From assembly GCA_025201375.1 (NCBI GenBank), contig JAIWZP010000024.1, positions 62,001 to 126,000 of the forward strand: a DNA stretch of 64,000 nt, given 5' to 3'. Position numbers and translations under genes: made by a program. This DNA is from Gongronella butleri (taxonomy: Eukaryota > Mucoromycota > Mucoromycetes > Mucorales > Cunninghamellaceae). The notes beneath the pieces are model-generated. The model ran no database searches and was not told the origin of the DNA. It saw only the letters and a list, made by a program, of their open reading frames with translations. Shown piece after piece: positions 22,237 through 34,900 of this stretch (positions within the stretch are counted from its first letter, which is position 1; the number at the start of each line of letters is the position of its first letter).

Positions 22237-23586
22237 TCAACGTTGGTGCACATTGATTTGCTGCAGGATGGACTCTAGCTCTTGCACGCGTTGGCGGTGC
22301 TGCATTAGGTCGGCCTGGAGCTTCTTAATTTGCTCGACACTCTTTCGGAGGATGGTGCCCTTGTTGAAGCGGCTGACACCATCGTCAGGGGCATCTTGCA
22401 GGAGGGTGCCAAGTTCCTGGATTCGTTCATTGATGTTATCCCGGCGGCGCCGTTCCACTAAAAATGAAAAAAAAGAGGTCGATTATGGGAAAATGATGTT
22501 GGGGGAACAAAGGGGGTGTCTTTTTGTGTCAGACGACAAGGCCATGTGAATGTCTAAAAAAAGAAATCATCCCTTTACCTGCGTTATGCGATTCCCGGCG
22601 ACGTCTTCGTTTCTCCATGATAGCTTGAAGACTATGAGTGGAAAACAAAAAGGAAAAGCAGAAAAAAAAGGGGCAAAGTTGTGAGCGTGTATGCCCATTG
22701 AAGCGGCGCAAGCCGAGCGTTGGCCATGAATGGGGCGGAACGACGACCGGATTGGGCCTCGTGTGATCAGCAGCGGCAGGGCCGCAGTCTTATCCAGGCA
22801 CGCATTTTTTTTTTCCAATTTTCATATTTTCATTTTTTTTTTTTTTTCAGGGCTGATGGGCCGGGTTTGATCGTTTTTGGCCAATCTTTTTTTTTTTTTT
22901 TTCCCTTACTTGGCTTGGGCTGCATATTCGTCCTCGTACGTCTCGAGTGAATCGGGCTGGTTCTCCAAAGAATGGGGCTCGGGTTTGACATAGCCGAGCG
23001 ATGTGGCGGAGTGGAAGAATTGGTCATCATTGAAAGACGAGGATGGGAAAGAATGTTGCTGTTGCTGTGGCGGGACTTGCTGCTGCGGTGCCGAGGCCGA
23101 TTGCGGGTTGTAGACGATGTTGACGGGCGCACTGCCTGCGAATTGCTGCTTGAATCGCTGATCGAGCGGGCTGGCCGCGTGGTTTGGTGGCGAATAAAAG
23201 AGCATGTCCTGCTGGTGGGCATCCTTTGTGTGGCTGCCTGAGCCGGAGCGTCGCATCTGGGGCGCAAAGGCAAGCGAGCTGTCGATGGAACGGTCATCGT
23301 ACAAATAGTCTTGGTCGGGGCGCTGCAGGGTCATCTTGCTTGGATCGGCATAGCCGCCGTAATCGGAGGGAGCCAGCGATGTCGGTGACGTCAGATCCGC
23401 GTAATCGATGTCGGAAAGGTGCGGCGAGCCCTCGTTTTGTTGCTGCGCAAGCAGGATCTGCGAATGGTCCAGGGTCGGGTCAATGTCCTTGTATTTGAGC
23501 CGCTGTTGCTGCAGATGATACGCCGTCGGATGAAGCAGCTTCAGCGTCGGCTTGGGCGTCGGTGCTTCCTCTTGATTGGGATTCAT
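22237..23586 (-). CDS. bHLH-leucine zipper transcription factor, MITF/TFE/USF-like
   Basis: Three exons: 23586-22910, 22631-22579 and 22457-22237, 316 aa. The N-terminal 225 residues are disordered (Gln/Ser/Pro-rich). The basic region is built across two splice joints: [19 protein letters not shown], then [15 protein letters not shown] (helix 1), loop, and helix 2 with [16 protein letters not shown], running straight into a short zipper ([20 protein letters not shown]). The His241-Glu245-Arg249 triad predicts binding to CACGTG-type E-boxes as a dimer in the nucleus. The basic/helix 1 sequence is closest to animal MITF/TFEB factors by pattern. The 53-nt middle exon encodes half of the basic region. 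The protein stops soon after the zipper. Confidence 0.92.
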
Positions 23587-25984
23587 TCAAGGAAAAAGAA
23601 AGAGTAAAAAATGAATAATGAAAATAAAAAAAAAAAGCAAAAAGGGGGAGAAAAAAAAAGTGAAAGGGAATGAGAAGAAAAAAGAGCGAATAAAAAAAAA
23701 AGGGAATTGCAGCTTTTTTGCAAGCTGGGGCCCACACCTTCCTTTTCCAGCCTTGGGACCTCCGGCAGGATAAAATCGCGCCGTCCAAATAGGATTTGCA
23801 CCAAAATAGGCTTGCCAGCGTCAAAATCATTGAAAAGGGCCTTCCAGGCCCCACGACGCGATTCCGTGCCACACGTTTCATTTAAATCTGTCATTTTGCA
23901 TGCGAATCAAAAGTAGAAAAGGGCCAACAAAGGCAAATTTGGAAGAAAATTTTGTTTATTGTAAACCTAGCAGACCAAAACTAAGCAAACTTGCCAGAGG
24001 TGACGGTTGACGACAATAGACACCAGAATGCAACAATAAAAGAGCCAAAAAGTTGACGGCAATGAGAGCAAAGAGGTCGAAATAATCACATTTTCAATTT
24101 TTACGAGCATATGTCACGCAATCCTCGAGTGGTTCGAAATTCAATGCGCTGCTCTTACACAAATCAAAGACGAGGAAGCAGGCTTTCATTTGAGCTCTTC
24201 GTTGTGTCTCTGAGTACACTGGCTGGCGAGCTACACCTAATTGAAACTTTATGCGTGGCCGTGGTAATTTTTGGGAAAAAATATGCGTGCCCTCCGATCA
24301 TCCCCAAACTTGGAGGGAAGGTGGGCGCCAAATGATAGTAACAGCGACGCAAGTTTCGCGAGCTTCTACCTTGTGGATTCTGAGAAAATGGGATTTTGGT
24401 GAGGTGGAGGCCATCTTTTCAAATGCTCATCGTTCAACGACAAAATAGGCTAGAGCCGATCGGGCGGTATTTTCTGGTTGACAATCCTCCAGAGTTACAT
24501 GTGTATGCATTACACGGTGCAATGATTAGTTACGGAGCCGGAGTATCGACGCGTCGAAAAACTTCTTCAAAACACGCAGTTTCGACACATCGTAACTCAC
24601 AAGCAAAGCGCGTTTCCTTGAGATCACCGGCAACCACATGCGCGCACGGTCCGTGTGCGCGAGAAATGGTCGTTCCGGGCCGCGAAAAGCACGTCTTCGT
24701 CAAATGCCATCCATTTTAAAATGGGAGCTTTTTGCACTTGAAAGCTGAATTTCTCCACAACGGCCTAGGCATCGTTGGTTCCTTGCCCGCGTAAGAAATG
24801 ATGCGCGAAATCCATTCCTGCTACTCTTCAAGTTTTGTGGCGATCCAGCGACCTTTTTTGGTTTTGGAAAATTTGCCAGGTGTTCATCCATGGATTTTGG
24901 CCATTTTTAATCGTGCCCATAGCTCGCCATCTACGCGACCTAGAGACCCATGGGTGGGCTCAAATGAAAGCCAGTTGCGAGCATTACGCCACGACGCTAG
25001 AACAGGCCATTAGGCTTCGATGGCGTCCTCCAAATGCAAAAATTGTTATTTTATCAATTTTATGCATTTTACTCGTGTCTCATGATGGATGTCCCGGACA
25101 AAAATGGTTTCATTCGAGAGTCAGGAATCTGTGTGAACTTCCGTCTACGCAGATCATTTCTGATTTCCTTGTTGTTTGTCGATCAATTCCGTTTTTTAAA
25201 CTGAAAACCCAGGCTGTGGCAGCGCGGCTGTAAAATTTCTTGCCGTGGTGGTGCCAACATGGCATGTTTGGATTGAGAAGCGAATTTGGCTTGGCCCATG
25301 CCAATTCTATCCTGCCTGGGGCCCAGGGGATGGAATTTGGGTGCCATGCCGTGTACCCGAAAAGTCACACAAGCGCTTGGGTCAATCAACAATGAGCAAC
25401 GACGGGGCCACGGGCCCCTCCTTTTGGACAGAGTTTAGGTTTCATGATCTTCCACATGGAGGGCCAATTTCATTCCTACTACAAGCCAATCCGTGCCGCA
25501 AGAATCAAGGAAAAAGCAAGCCGATGAAGGGTTTCCATGAAAAATACTTTTTTTTGTACCTGCTGCAAGCTAAGAACAAGGGTCACGGGATATGAAGCAA
25601 GTGTGATGTATCGATGGATGCATTCGGCATGAGGAAAAGCAAGCGCAGGGCCTATCAGCAGGGCTTACAAAAAGGCTGCGACACGCCGCGGGGCACTGAA
25701 TTTTGCGGGATTTGAAACGCCTCGGTGTCAGCCAATCAGAAGCGGAGCTCATCTCCCCCTTTTTTTCAAAAGGGGGCGGGTGCTCTTGTCACTTTTTGTG
25801 CCCCTCTTCCCCGTTTTTTTTTTTTTTTCTCTACTGCTTTTTGAAAGCATACCCCCCTTTGTTTTTTTATTTTTTTTACCTCATCTTTGCCTGTTTTAGG
25901 GCAACCCATTCACTTTAGCGCCTCTCTTTTTACACTCTACTTTCTTATTCTTGTCTACATCTTGCTTTTGTCTCGATACCCAGC
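23587..25984. other. Intergenic region between divergent bHLH and dynein genes
   Basis: This is the shared upstream region of two divergently transcribed genes. The 23583-23894 minus frame is open but has no recognisable domain and ends in low-complexity Phe/Ser. From about 25750 to 25984 the plus strand is very T/C-rich, the typical leader of genes in this window. No other gene is supported. Confidence 0.6.
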
Positions 25985-28900
25985 ATGTTGGAAGACGAAA
26001 CATTGCTGCCTCCGTCCACAGGTCTTGCCTCTGGCGCGGAGCCGCTGATGGTATTTGATCAGGTGCTGCTTAAAAAGTATTTCCAAGACCTGTTGCCGCT
26101 TGTGCTGGACGCGGAGCTGGACGACCTCGAGTCCACGCTCTTTTGCTATCCAGACACTCTCGACAAGTTCAATCGCTTTGCCAACGACGTGCAATCGCCT
26201 GTCCTCTTTATCTTCAAGGAGCGCGAAGGCGGCAAGGATGGTAAGCATACCCGAAAAAAGACGCGTGTCTACTGAGAAAAACAGGCGGTGTATGCGTGCG
26301 TGGGAAGAGAAAACGTGAAAAACGTGAAAAAGGGGGTTGGAACGAGGGAAAACACGCGTCCGTGACTTGAAAAAAAGTCACTGGCGCTGGCCAGAGAAGC
26401 ACGACGACGCGTTTATTCACACTTTTTTTTTTGGGTTTATTCACGCTTTTTTTTTTTCCATAGATGAAGGTCCTGCAACGTATAATTACACGGTTTCCCA
26501 AGAAATCACGTACATGGCGTCGCATGTCGCTTCGCTTGCGGTGATCAAGCGCAATCCGACGCTGGATCCGACGCGCTCGTTGCAATCGCAGCTGCAATTC
26601 ATCAATCTGCCGGGCGCTGCCAATGCCACGGAGCCTGGGCAGACCAGTGCGTACGAATTTCTCCATTCTTACATCCACCTCGCCGTCAGCCCCTATTTCA
26701 ACGCGTATGTCAATGCGCGCCACGGCACCACGACCGATTCCTCCAACAAAAAGAACGAGGACAACAAGATGGGCGTCCCCATGGCCAAAAAGAAGATGGC
26801 CGAGCTCGAGCTCAGCTTGCTTCATCTCCAGCAGAATGTCGAGATCCCCGACATCTCGCTCAACATCCACCCCGTCGTCCAAAAGGCCGTCGACAAGGTA
26901 AACGACCCATCAGACTCCCTATTTTGGACTTCTTCAAATGCTCATTTTTATCGTTTTTCTTTTTCTTTAAAAGTGTCGCGAGCAAAACCGCCGTGTGTCC
27001 GTCGAGGCTGTCGACAGCTCGCTGTTCTCCGACTCGACCTTCCTGAACAAGCTGCAGGGCGACGTCAATGGCTGGATCAAGGAGATTCAAAAGGTCACCA
27101 AGATGTCGCGCGATCCTGCGAGCGGCACGGCCATCCAGGAGATCAACTTTTGGCTCAGCATGGAACGCGCGCTCGAGAAGATCGACGAGCAACTCAAGAG
27201 CGACCAAATCAGTAAGTTTACAAGGACCATTCTTAATCGTTTTTTCGTGTTTTGCTCATTTTTGCACATCTTTTTTTTTTTTTTAGCTCTGACTCTTGAT
27301 ATTCTCAAGCACGCCAAGCGCTTCCACGCGACCGTCAGCTTCATTGCCGACACGGGTCTCAAGGAAGGCATGGAGCTTGGTACGTAAAATCGACACGGCA
27401 TGGCGCCAAACAGCACATTTTTTTCTTTTTGCACATCACAGCCCATCAAGACGCGCTCTCACATGGTTTTTTCTCTTTTAGTGCACAAGTACAACCAGCT
27501 GATGAAGGATTTCCCATTGAACGAGCTGTTGTCTGCCACGGACATTGAGAAAATCCGCGAATCGCTTGTGCTCATCTTTGGCCACTTGAACAAAAAGCTC
27601 AAGCTCTCGTAAGTTTGCCCTTTTCAATGAATTGGATGGATTGTCCCATGGCACGGCACCACAGCTGACCCTCCATGGCTTCTCTTTTTTTCCTTTGTTG
27701 ATTTAGGCCGTATCCCATTCGTCGCGCGTTGCCCTTGGTGGAAGCCATTTCGCGCGATCTCAATGACCAGCTGCTCAAGGTCCTCGGCAGCCGTCGCATG
27801 ATGTACATGGAGTACGACGACTTTGAGCGCACGACGGCCGGTGCCGAGGCCGTGTTCCACACGTGGGACGATTTGATCAAGGAATTCACCAATGTGGCGC
27901 GCGATGTCACGCGCAAGCGCTCGGAAAAGTTCCTGCCCATCAAGATCAACCCGGCGCACGCCAAGCTGCAGGAGCGTGTCATCTTTGTGCGCGAATTCCG
28001 CAAGCAGCACGAGCAGCTGCACCAGACCATTGTCCGCGTCATGACGGGTCCCCGCCCAAAGACCGCGACCGTCGTCGTCGATGGCCAGGTCAAGAGCGTC
28101 CTCGAAGAAGAAGAGAGCGTCAGCATCAGCGACATCAATTCGGTCGAAGAGGTCAAGCTCGCCTATGAAAGCGTCAAAAACATTGATGTGCTGGACGTCT
28201 CTCCTGGTAAAAAGAAAATATTTTATCACTGCCCCACTTTTGTCTCATTCTTTTCTTTTTGCATCCTTTCTTTCAAATTCGAATAGAGGGCACCGAGATA
28301 TGGATCCAAGCGGAAGGCGTTTACAATGAGCGCGTGTCGCGCGTTGAAAATCAAATTATTGCGCGTCTCCGCGATCGCCTGGGCACAGCCAAGAACGCCA
28401 ACGAGATGTTCCGCGTCTTTTCAAAGTTCAATGCCCTCTTTGTCCGCCCCAAGGTACGTCCAAAAGAGAGAAAAAGAGAAAAAGAAAGGAAAAAAAGCGC
28501 GGGACCAGGGTAAAAATACGTGACACGACGCGATCTGACTTTTTTTTTTTTCTAGATTCGAGGTGCGATTCAAGAGTACCAGACGCAGCTGATTGACAGC
28601 GTCAAGGAGGACATTAACAAGCTGCACGAGAAATTCAAAATGCAATACCGCAATGCCGAGGCCTTCCACATGGCGCAGCTGCGCGACATGCCGCCGGTGT
28701 CGGGTGCGATTGTGTGGGCGCGTCAGATTGACCGTCAGCTGTCTTTGTACATGAAGCGCGTGGAGGATGTCCTTGGCAAAGGCTGGGAGATGTATGCAGA
28801 AGGCCAAAAATTGCAAAGCGAGAGCACCAGCTTCCGCAAAAAGCTGGACACGCGCCTTATCTACGACAATTGGCTGCAGGAGATCACGAAGCGCGACTTG

Positions 28901-31900
28901 TCCGTGTCGGGCCGCATCTTTGAAATCACGCGCAATAGAATGCAAAAAAATGCGCTCGTTCTCGGAGTCAACTTTGATGGCCAGATTGTGTCGCTCTTCA
29001 AGGAGGTGCGCAACCTGCTGTGGCTGAATTTCCAAGTGCCACACACGATTTCCAATGTCGCCAAGGATGCCAAGCGCGTCTATCCCTTTGCCGTCAGCCT
29101 CATGGAGACCGTGCGCACGTTTTCACAAATTGTCCACAAGATCCAGCGCCACCCTGACATTATTTCACTTGTTGCCGACTACCGCAATGAGGTCCATGCC
29201 ATGATCACCAAAGGTAAAAAGAAAAAATTGAAAAAAAAAATTGGGCGATTCTCATTTTTTTCTTCTTCTTTTAGGTATCAATCTTCGCTGGGACTACTTT
29301 GTCAACACGTACGACGCGCACCACCGGCCTCTTTCGTACCTGACGGGCACGCCGCTCGACGCGCGCGAGAATCGCCACGTGATGTTTGTGCGCGAATTCG
29401 CCAATGTCGTGTCTGTGTTCCAGGACAAGGTGGAATCGCTCATTGGCTATTACGACGAGCTCAACAAGGGCATTGACGAAATGAAGTCGTGTCCCTACCA
29501 AGCGGAGCGCTTTGAAGACATTCTCGGCCACATCCAAAAACTTGTAAGCTTCCAAAACAAAAGAGAAAATCAATAGACGCGTCGATTTTCTTTCCATGTT
29601 GCTCACTCCTCCCATTTCCCTTTTTTTCTACTAAAGATCGATCGCTTGAATCTAGAGAATTATTCGAATCTCGAGCAATGGGTGTCGAATTTGGACAAGC
29701 GCATTGAAGCGGTGCTTGTGACGCGCCTGCAACAGGCGATTAAATCGTGGACCAACACCTTCCAAGGCATCAGCGACGAGCCTGCGGTGCCCGAGGTCAG
29801 TCTGAGCAAGAGCCGTCGCCGCCGCAAGCTCGATGTGCGCGAAATTGAGGACAAGACGCCTGAAATCAAGCATTCCGAGGTCAAGCCGGCTCTACACACG
29901 CTGATCCACGAGATCCGCATCCGCAACCAAGTGATGTATCTTGATCCCCCTATCGAGCAAGCGCGCACGAGCTGGTGGTCGCAATTGCACGATTGGCTCG
30001 CGATTATTTGCCATTTGCCGCGCATTCAGAGCTCACGTTACGAGGGTGGGCTCAATGTCAAGGACAATCCGCTCATTGAGAAGGATTATGCCAGCTTGCT
30101 GACGTGTCTCGGCGACAGCTCGCTCGAGCAGGCGTACCAGATCATCGAGGCCAAGATCCGCCAAGTGGCCGATTACGTGAACATTTGGCTCCAATACCAG
30201 TCGCTTTGGGACCTGGAGGCCAGCCACGTGTTTGCCATTCTGGAAGACGACCTCAACAAGTGGCAGCAGATTCTGCTTGAGATCAAGAAGGCGCGCAGCA
30301 CCTTTGACAATTCGGAAACAGAGCAATCGTTTGGCCCGCTCGTCGTGGACTATGAGCAAGTCCAGAGCAAAGTGAACCAAAAATACGACCAATGGCAAAA
30401 GGAGATTCTCAACAAGTTTGGCAGCATGCTGGGCGCGTCGATGCGCGAATTCCACGCTGCCGTGTCCAAGGGCCGCTTTGAATTGGAGCAGCAGTCCATT
30501 GAGAGCAACTCCACGGGCGAGGCCGTCACGTTCATCACCTTTGTCCAAGATCTCAAGCGCAAGGTCAGCAAATGGAGCCAGGATGTCGAGCTATTCCGCC
30601 AGGGCCAAAAGACTTTGGAGCGCCAGCGCTTCCAATTTCCTAATGACTGGGTCTATGTCGATCACGTTGACGGCGAATGGAGCGCATTCAACGAGATCCT
30701 CAGCCGCAAGAACAACGCCATTCAGCAGCAAATTGGTACCAAAAAAAAAAAAAAAAAAGGAAAAAGGAAAAAAAAAAAGTCTCACTCTTTTTTATTACAA
30801 AATAGCTGGTTTGCAAATGAAGATTGTGGCCGAGGACAAGGTGGTTGAGCAAAAGATCCGCGACATTTGTGCGGAATGGGACAAGACCAAGCCTGTTCAG
30901 GGCGACATCAAGCCTGACACGGCCACCAACACGCTGAGTATCTTTGAGGGTCGCGTGACGCGTCTCAAGGAGGAATTCGACATGGTGTGCCGCGCCAAGG
31001 AGGCATTGGACCTTGAACAAACGTCGGAAGCGCGTCTTGACCCTGTTCTCGAGGAATTGCGCGACTTAAAGTCGGTGTGGACAGCGCTTGCCAAGGTTTG
31101 GCAATCTGTGTACGAGATTCGCGACACGCCATGGACGTCTGTGGTACCGCGCAAGGTGCGCCAGAATATCGACGAACTTGTCAACAGCACCAAGGAGATG
31201 CCCAATCGCATGCGCCAATATGCCGCGTACGAGTATGTCCAAGAGACATTGCGCCAATTGCTGCGTGTCAATCCACTGGTGTCGGATCTCAAATCCGAGG
31301 CGTTGCGCGAGCGCCATTGGCGCCAAATCTTCAAGACCTTGCGCGTCGAGGGCCGCTTCACGCTGTCTGAAATGACAATTGGCCACCTGTGGGACCTGGA
31401 TCTCAAGCGCAATGAGCAAGTGATCAAGGATGTCATTTTGCAAGCGCAAGGCGAGATGGCTCTCGAGGAATATCTCAAGCAAATCAAGGAGACATGGACC
31501 AATTACGTGCTGGACCTCGTCAATTACCAGAATCGATGCCGCCTGATCCGCGGCTGGGACGATCTGTTCACCAAGACCGGTGAACACATCAATTCGCTCA
31601 CGGCCATGAAGTTGTCGCCGTATTACAAGGTGTTTGAAGAAGATGCCGCTTCTTGGGAAGACAAGCTCAATCGCGTCCACGTGCTCTTTGATGTGTGGAT
31701 CGACGTGCAGCGCCAATGGGTGTACTTGGAGGGCATCTTTAGCGGCAGTGTCGACATTAAACACTTGTTGCCCGTTGAAACACAGCGGTTCCAAAGCATC
31801 AACAGCGAATTCTTGGCCGTCATGAAGAAGGTGTACAAGTCGCCCTTTGTTCTCGACGTGCTGAATATCCCCAACATTCAAAAATCGCTCGAACGCCTTG

Positions 31901-34900
31901 CCGATCTGCTCAGCAAGATCCAAAAAGCGCTTGGTGAGTACCTCGAACGCGAGCGCTCGTCGTTCCCCCGCTTTTACTTTGTTGGTGACGAGGATCTGCT
32001 GGAAATCATTGGCAACAGCAAGGATATTCTGCGCATTCAAAAGCATTTCAAAAAGATGTTTGCCGGTATTGCGACCATTGTGCTCGATGAAGAGCAAACA
32101 TCGATCCTGGGCATGACCTCCAAGGAAGGCGAACAAGTGCTCTTCCGCACACCCATCTCGGTGAAGGACAATCCAAAGATCAATGACTGGCTCACACTCC
32201 TCGAAAAAGAAATGCGCGTGTCGCTTGCTCTCTTGCTTTCTGACGCCGTGACCGAATTGGACGCGCTTTACAATGCTGCCGAGGTCGACCACGAGGCGTT
32301 CATGACGTGGATCGACAAGTATCCGGCTCAGCTCGTGGTGCTTGCCGCGCAAACTCTCTGGACCCAAAATTGCGACAAGAGTCTTGCCACCATTGAAGAG
32401 GCAGGCAATGAAGATCTCGCCCCGCTTCACCAGACGCTCTCGCTTGTCGAAAAGAACCTCAACATCCTCGCCGATGCCGTGCTGCTCGACCTGTCCCCCA
32501 TCAAACGACGCAAATGCGAGCATCTCGTCACAGAATTGGTGCACCAGCGCGACGTCACGCGTCATCTTGCCCAATTGCGCGTTACCTCCAACAAGGACTT
32601 CCATTGGCTCTACCAGGTAAGAAAAAAAAAACGCGCTTTTGACACGCGTTTTTCCAATTTTTCCCCTTTTTTTCTTTTTTTTTTCTTTTCCACAGATGCG
32701 CTACTATTTCAATGCGTCCGTCGAGGATCCTTTGCATCGCCTGACAATCAACATGGCCAGCGCGACATTCTATTATGGCTTTGAATACCTGGGTGTGGTG
32801 GATCGCCTCGTGCAGACGCCGCTGACGGATCGCTGTTATTTGACCTTGACGCAGGCGCTTGAGCAAAAGCTCGGTGGCTCGCCGTTTGGTCCGGCCGGTA
32901 CCGGCAAGACCGAGTCTGTCAAGGCACTGGGTGTGCAATTGGGCCGCTTTGTGCTCGTTTTCTGCTGTGACGAGACGTTTGATTTCCAGGCCATGGGCCG
33001 CATTTTCATTGGTCTTTGCCAGGTGGGCGCATGGGGCTGTTTTGACGAATTCAATCGTCTCGAGGAGCGCATTCTTTCTGCCGTGTCGCAGCAGGTGCAG
33101 ACGATTCAATTGGGGCTCAAGGAATCCATGACCAATGCCAACCACGAAATCGAGCTTGTTGGCCGCAACGTGCGCGTCAATGCCGACACAGGCATCTTCA
33201 TCACGATGAATCCAGGCTATGCAGGCCGTTCCAACCTGCCCGATAATTTGAAAAAGCTGTTCCGCAGCATCGCCATGACAAAGCCCGATCGCGAGCTCAT
33301 TGCACAGGTCATGCTGTATTCCCAAGGTTTCCGCAGCGCCGAAATCCTCGCGTCCAAGGTCGTGCCGCTCTTCAACTTGTGTGACGAGCAATTGTCGCCG
33401 CAATCCCACTACGACTTTGGTCTCCGTGCCCTTAAGAGTGTGCTCGTCAGCGCAGGCAACCTGAAACGCGATCGCCTTGTCGATTTGCGCAAGCGACTCG
33501 AGCAAAACGAAGTCGATCAGGACCAATTCAACTCGTTCTCGGAGCCTGTGCCTGAGCAGCAGCTGTTGATCTCGAGGTAAAAAGGGCGAAAATGGAGGAA
33601 ATTTGTCTTGTTTTTTTTTCACAGATCATGGGCTAATCTTTCTTTCTTTTTTTCTTTTTTTGTACTTTAGTATCCGCGAGACAGTCGTGCCCAAGCTTGT
33701 GGCCGATGACATTCCGTTGCTTACCAGGTAAGCCATTCGATGGAATATGACGCAAAAAAGCATGATTTAATTTCATTTATTCTTCTAATTTTAGCCTGCT
33801 TGCGGACGTTTTCCCTGGCGTCGAGTACGCGCCTGTGGATCTGGATCGCCTCAAGAGCGAGCTGCGAAAGGTTTGCCAGGAGAGTCGTCTTGTCGCTGGT
33901 GATGAATGGATGGAAAAGGTCATTCAGCTGTACCAGATCCAAAACATCCACCACGGTCTGATGATGGTGGGTCCATCGGGCTCTGGCAAGTCGACGGCGT
34001 GGAAGACGCTGCTGACGGCGCTGGAGCGCGTCGAAAATGTCGAAGGTGTCGCGTACACAATTGATCCCAAGGCGATTCCCAAGGATGCGCTTTACGGTAC
34101 GCTTGATCCGACGACACGCGAGTGGACCGACGGTCTGTTCACGCACATTCTGCGCAAGATCGTCGACAATGTGCGTGGCGAGAGCCAGAAGCGCCATTGG
34201 ATCATCTTTGACGGCGATGTGGACCCTGAATGGGTGGAGAATCTCAATTCGGTGCTGGATGACAACCGATTGCTCACGCTGCCCAATGGCGAGCGCCTCA
34301 ATTTGCCTCCCAACGTGCGCATCATGTTTGAAGTCGAGACCCTCAAGTATGCGACGCTCGCCACCGTGTCTCGTTGTGGCATGGTCTGGTTCAGCGAGGA
34401 CATCATTACCTTGTCCATGCTCTTTGCCAATTACCTCGAGACGCTGCGTCACGCGCCCATGGACGAGATTGACGAGGAAGGCGCCGCCATTGTGACGCGC
34501 CGACCTGCGACTGGCACCGACGACGCGTCGGGCGCCGCCGTCAATCCCAATTTGGCCACCCAGCGCGCCATTGCGGCCATCATGGCGCCGGATCTCAGCG
34601 ACGAGACTGGCTTGGTCGGCAAGGCACTCGCATACGCCGCAACCATGGAGCACATCATGGATTTCACGCGCATGCGTGTCGTCGCCACGTTTTTCTCTCT
34701 GCTCAACAAAACCGTGCGCAATGTCCTCGAGTACAATGCGCAACACGTCGATTTCCCCATGACCGGCGACCATTTGGAAAGCTATGTCACCAAGCGCATC
34801 GTCTATTCGTTGATCTGGTCCTTTTCCGGTGATGCAAAGCTCGATTTGCGTGCTGTCCTTGGCGATTACGTTCGCGGAATGTAAGACTCTTTTTTTATTT

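Noticed and set aside
23583..23894. Minus-strand frame upstream of the bHLH gene
   Set aside because: It has an ATG and about 60 plausible residues, but ends in Phe/Ser runs, has no recognisable domain and cannot be joined in frame to the bHLH exons convincingly.
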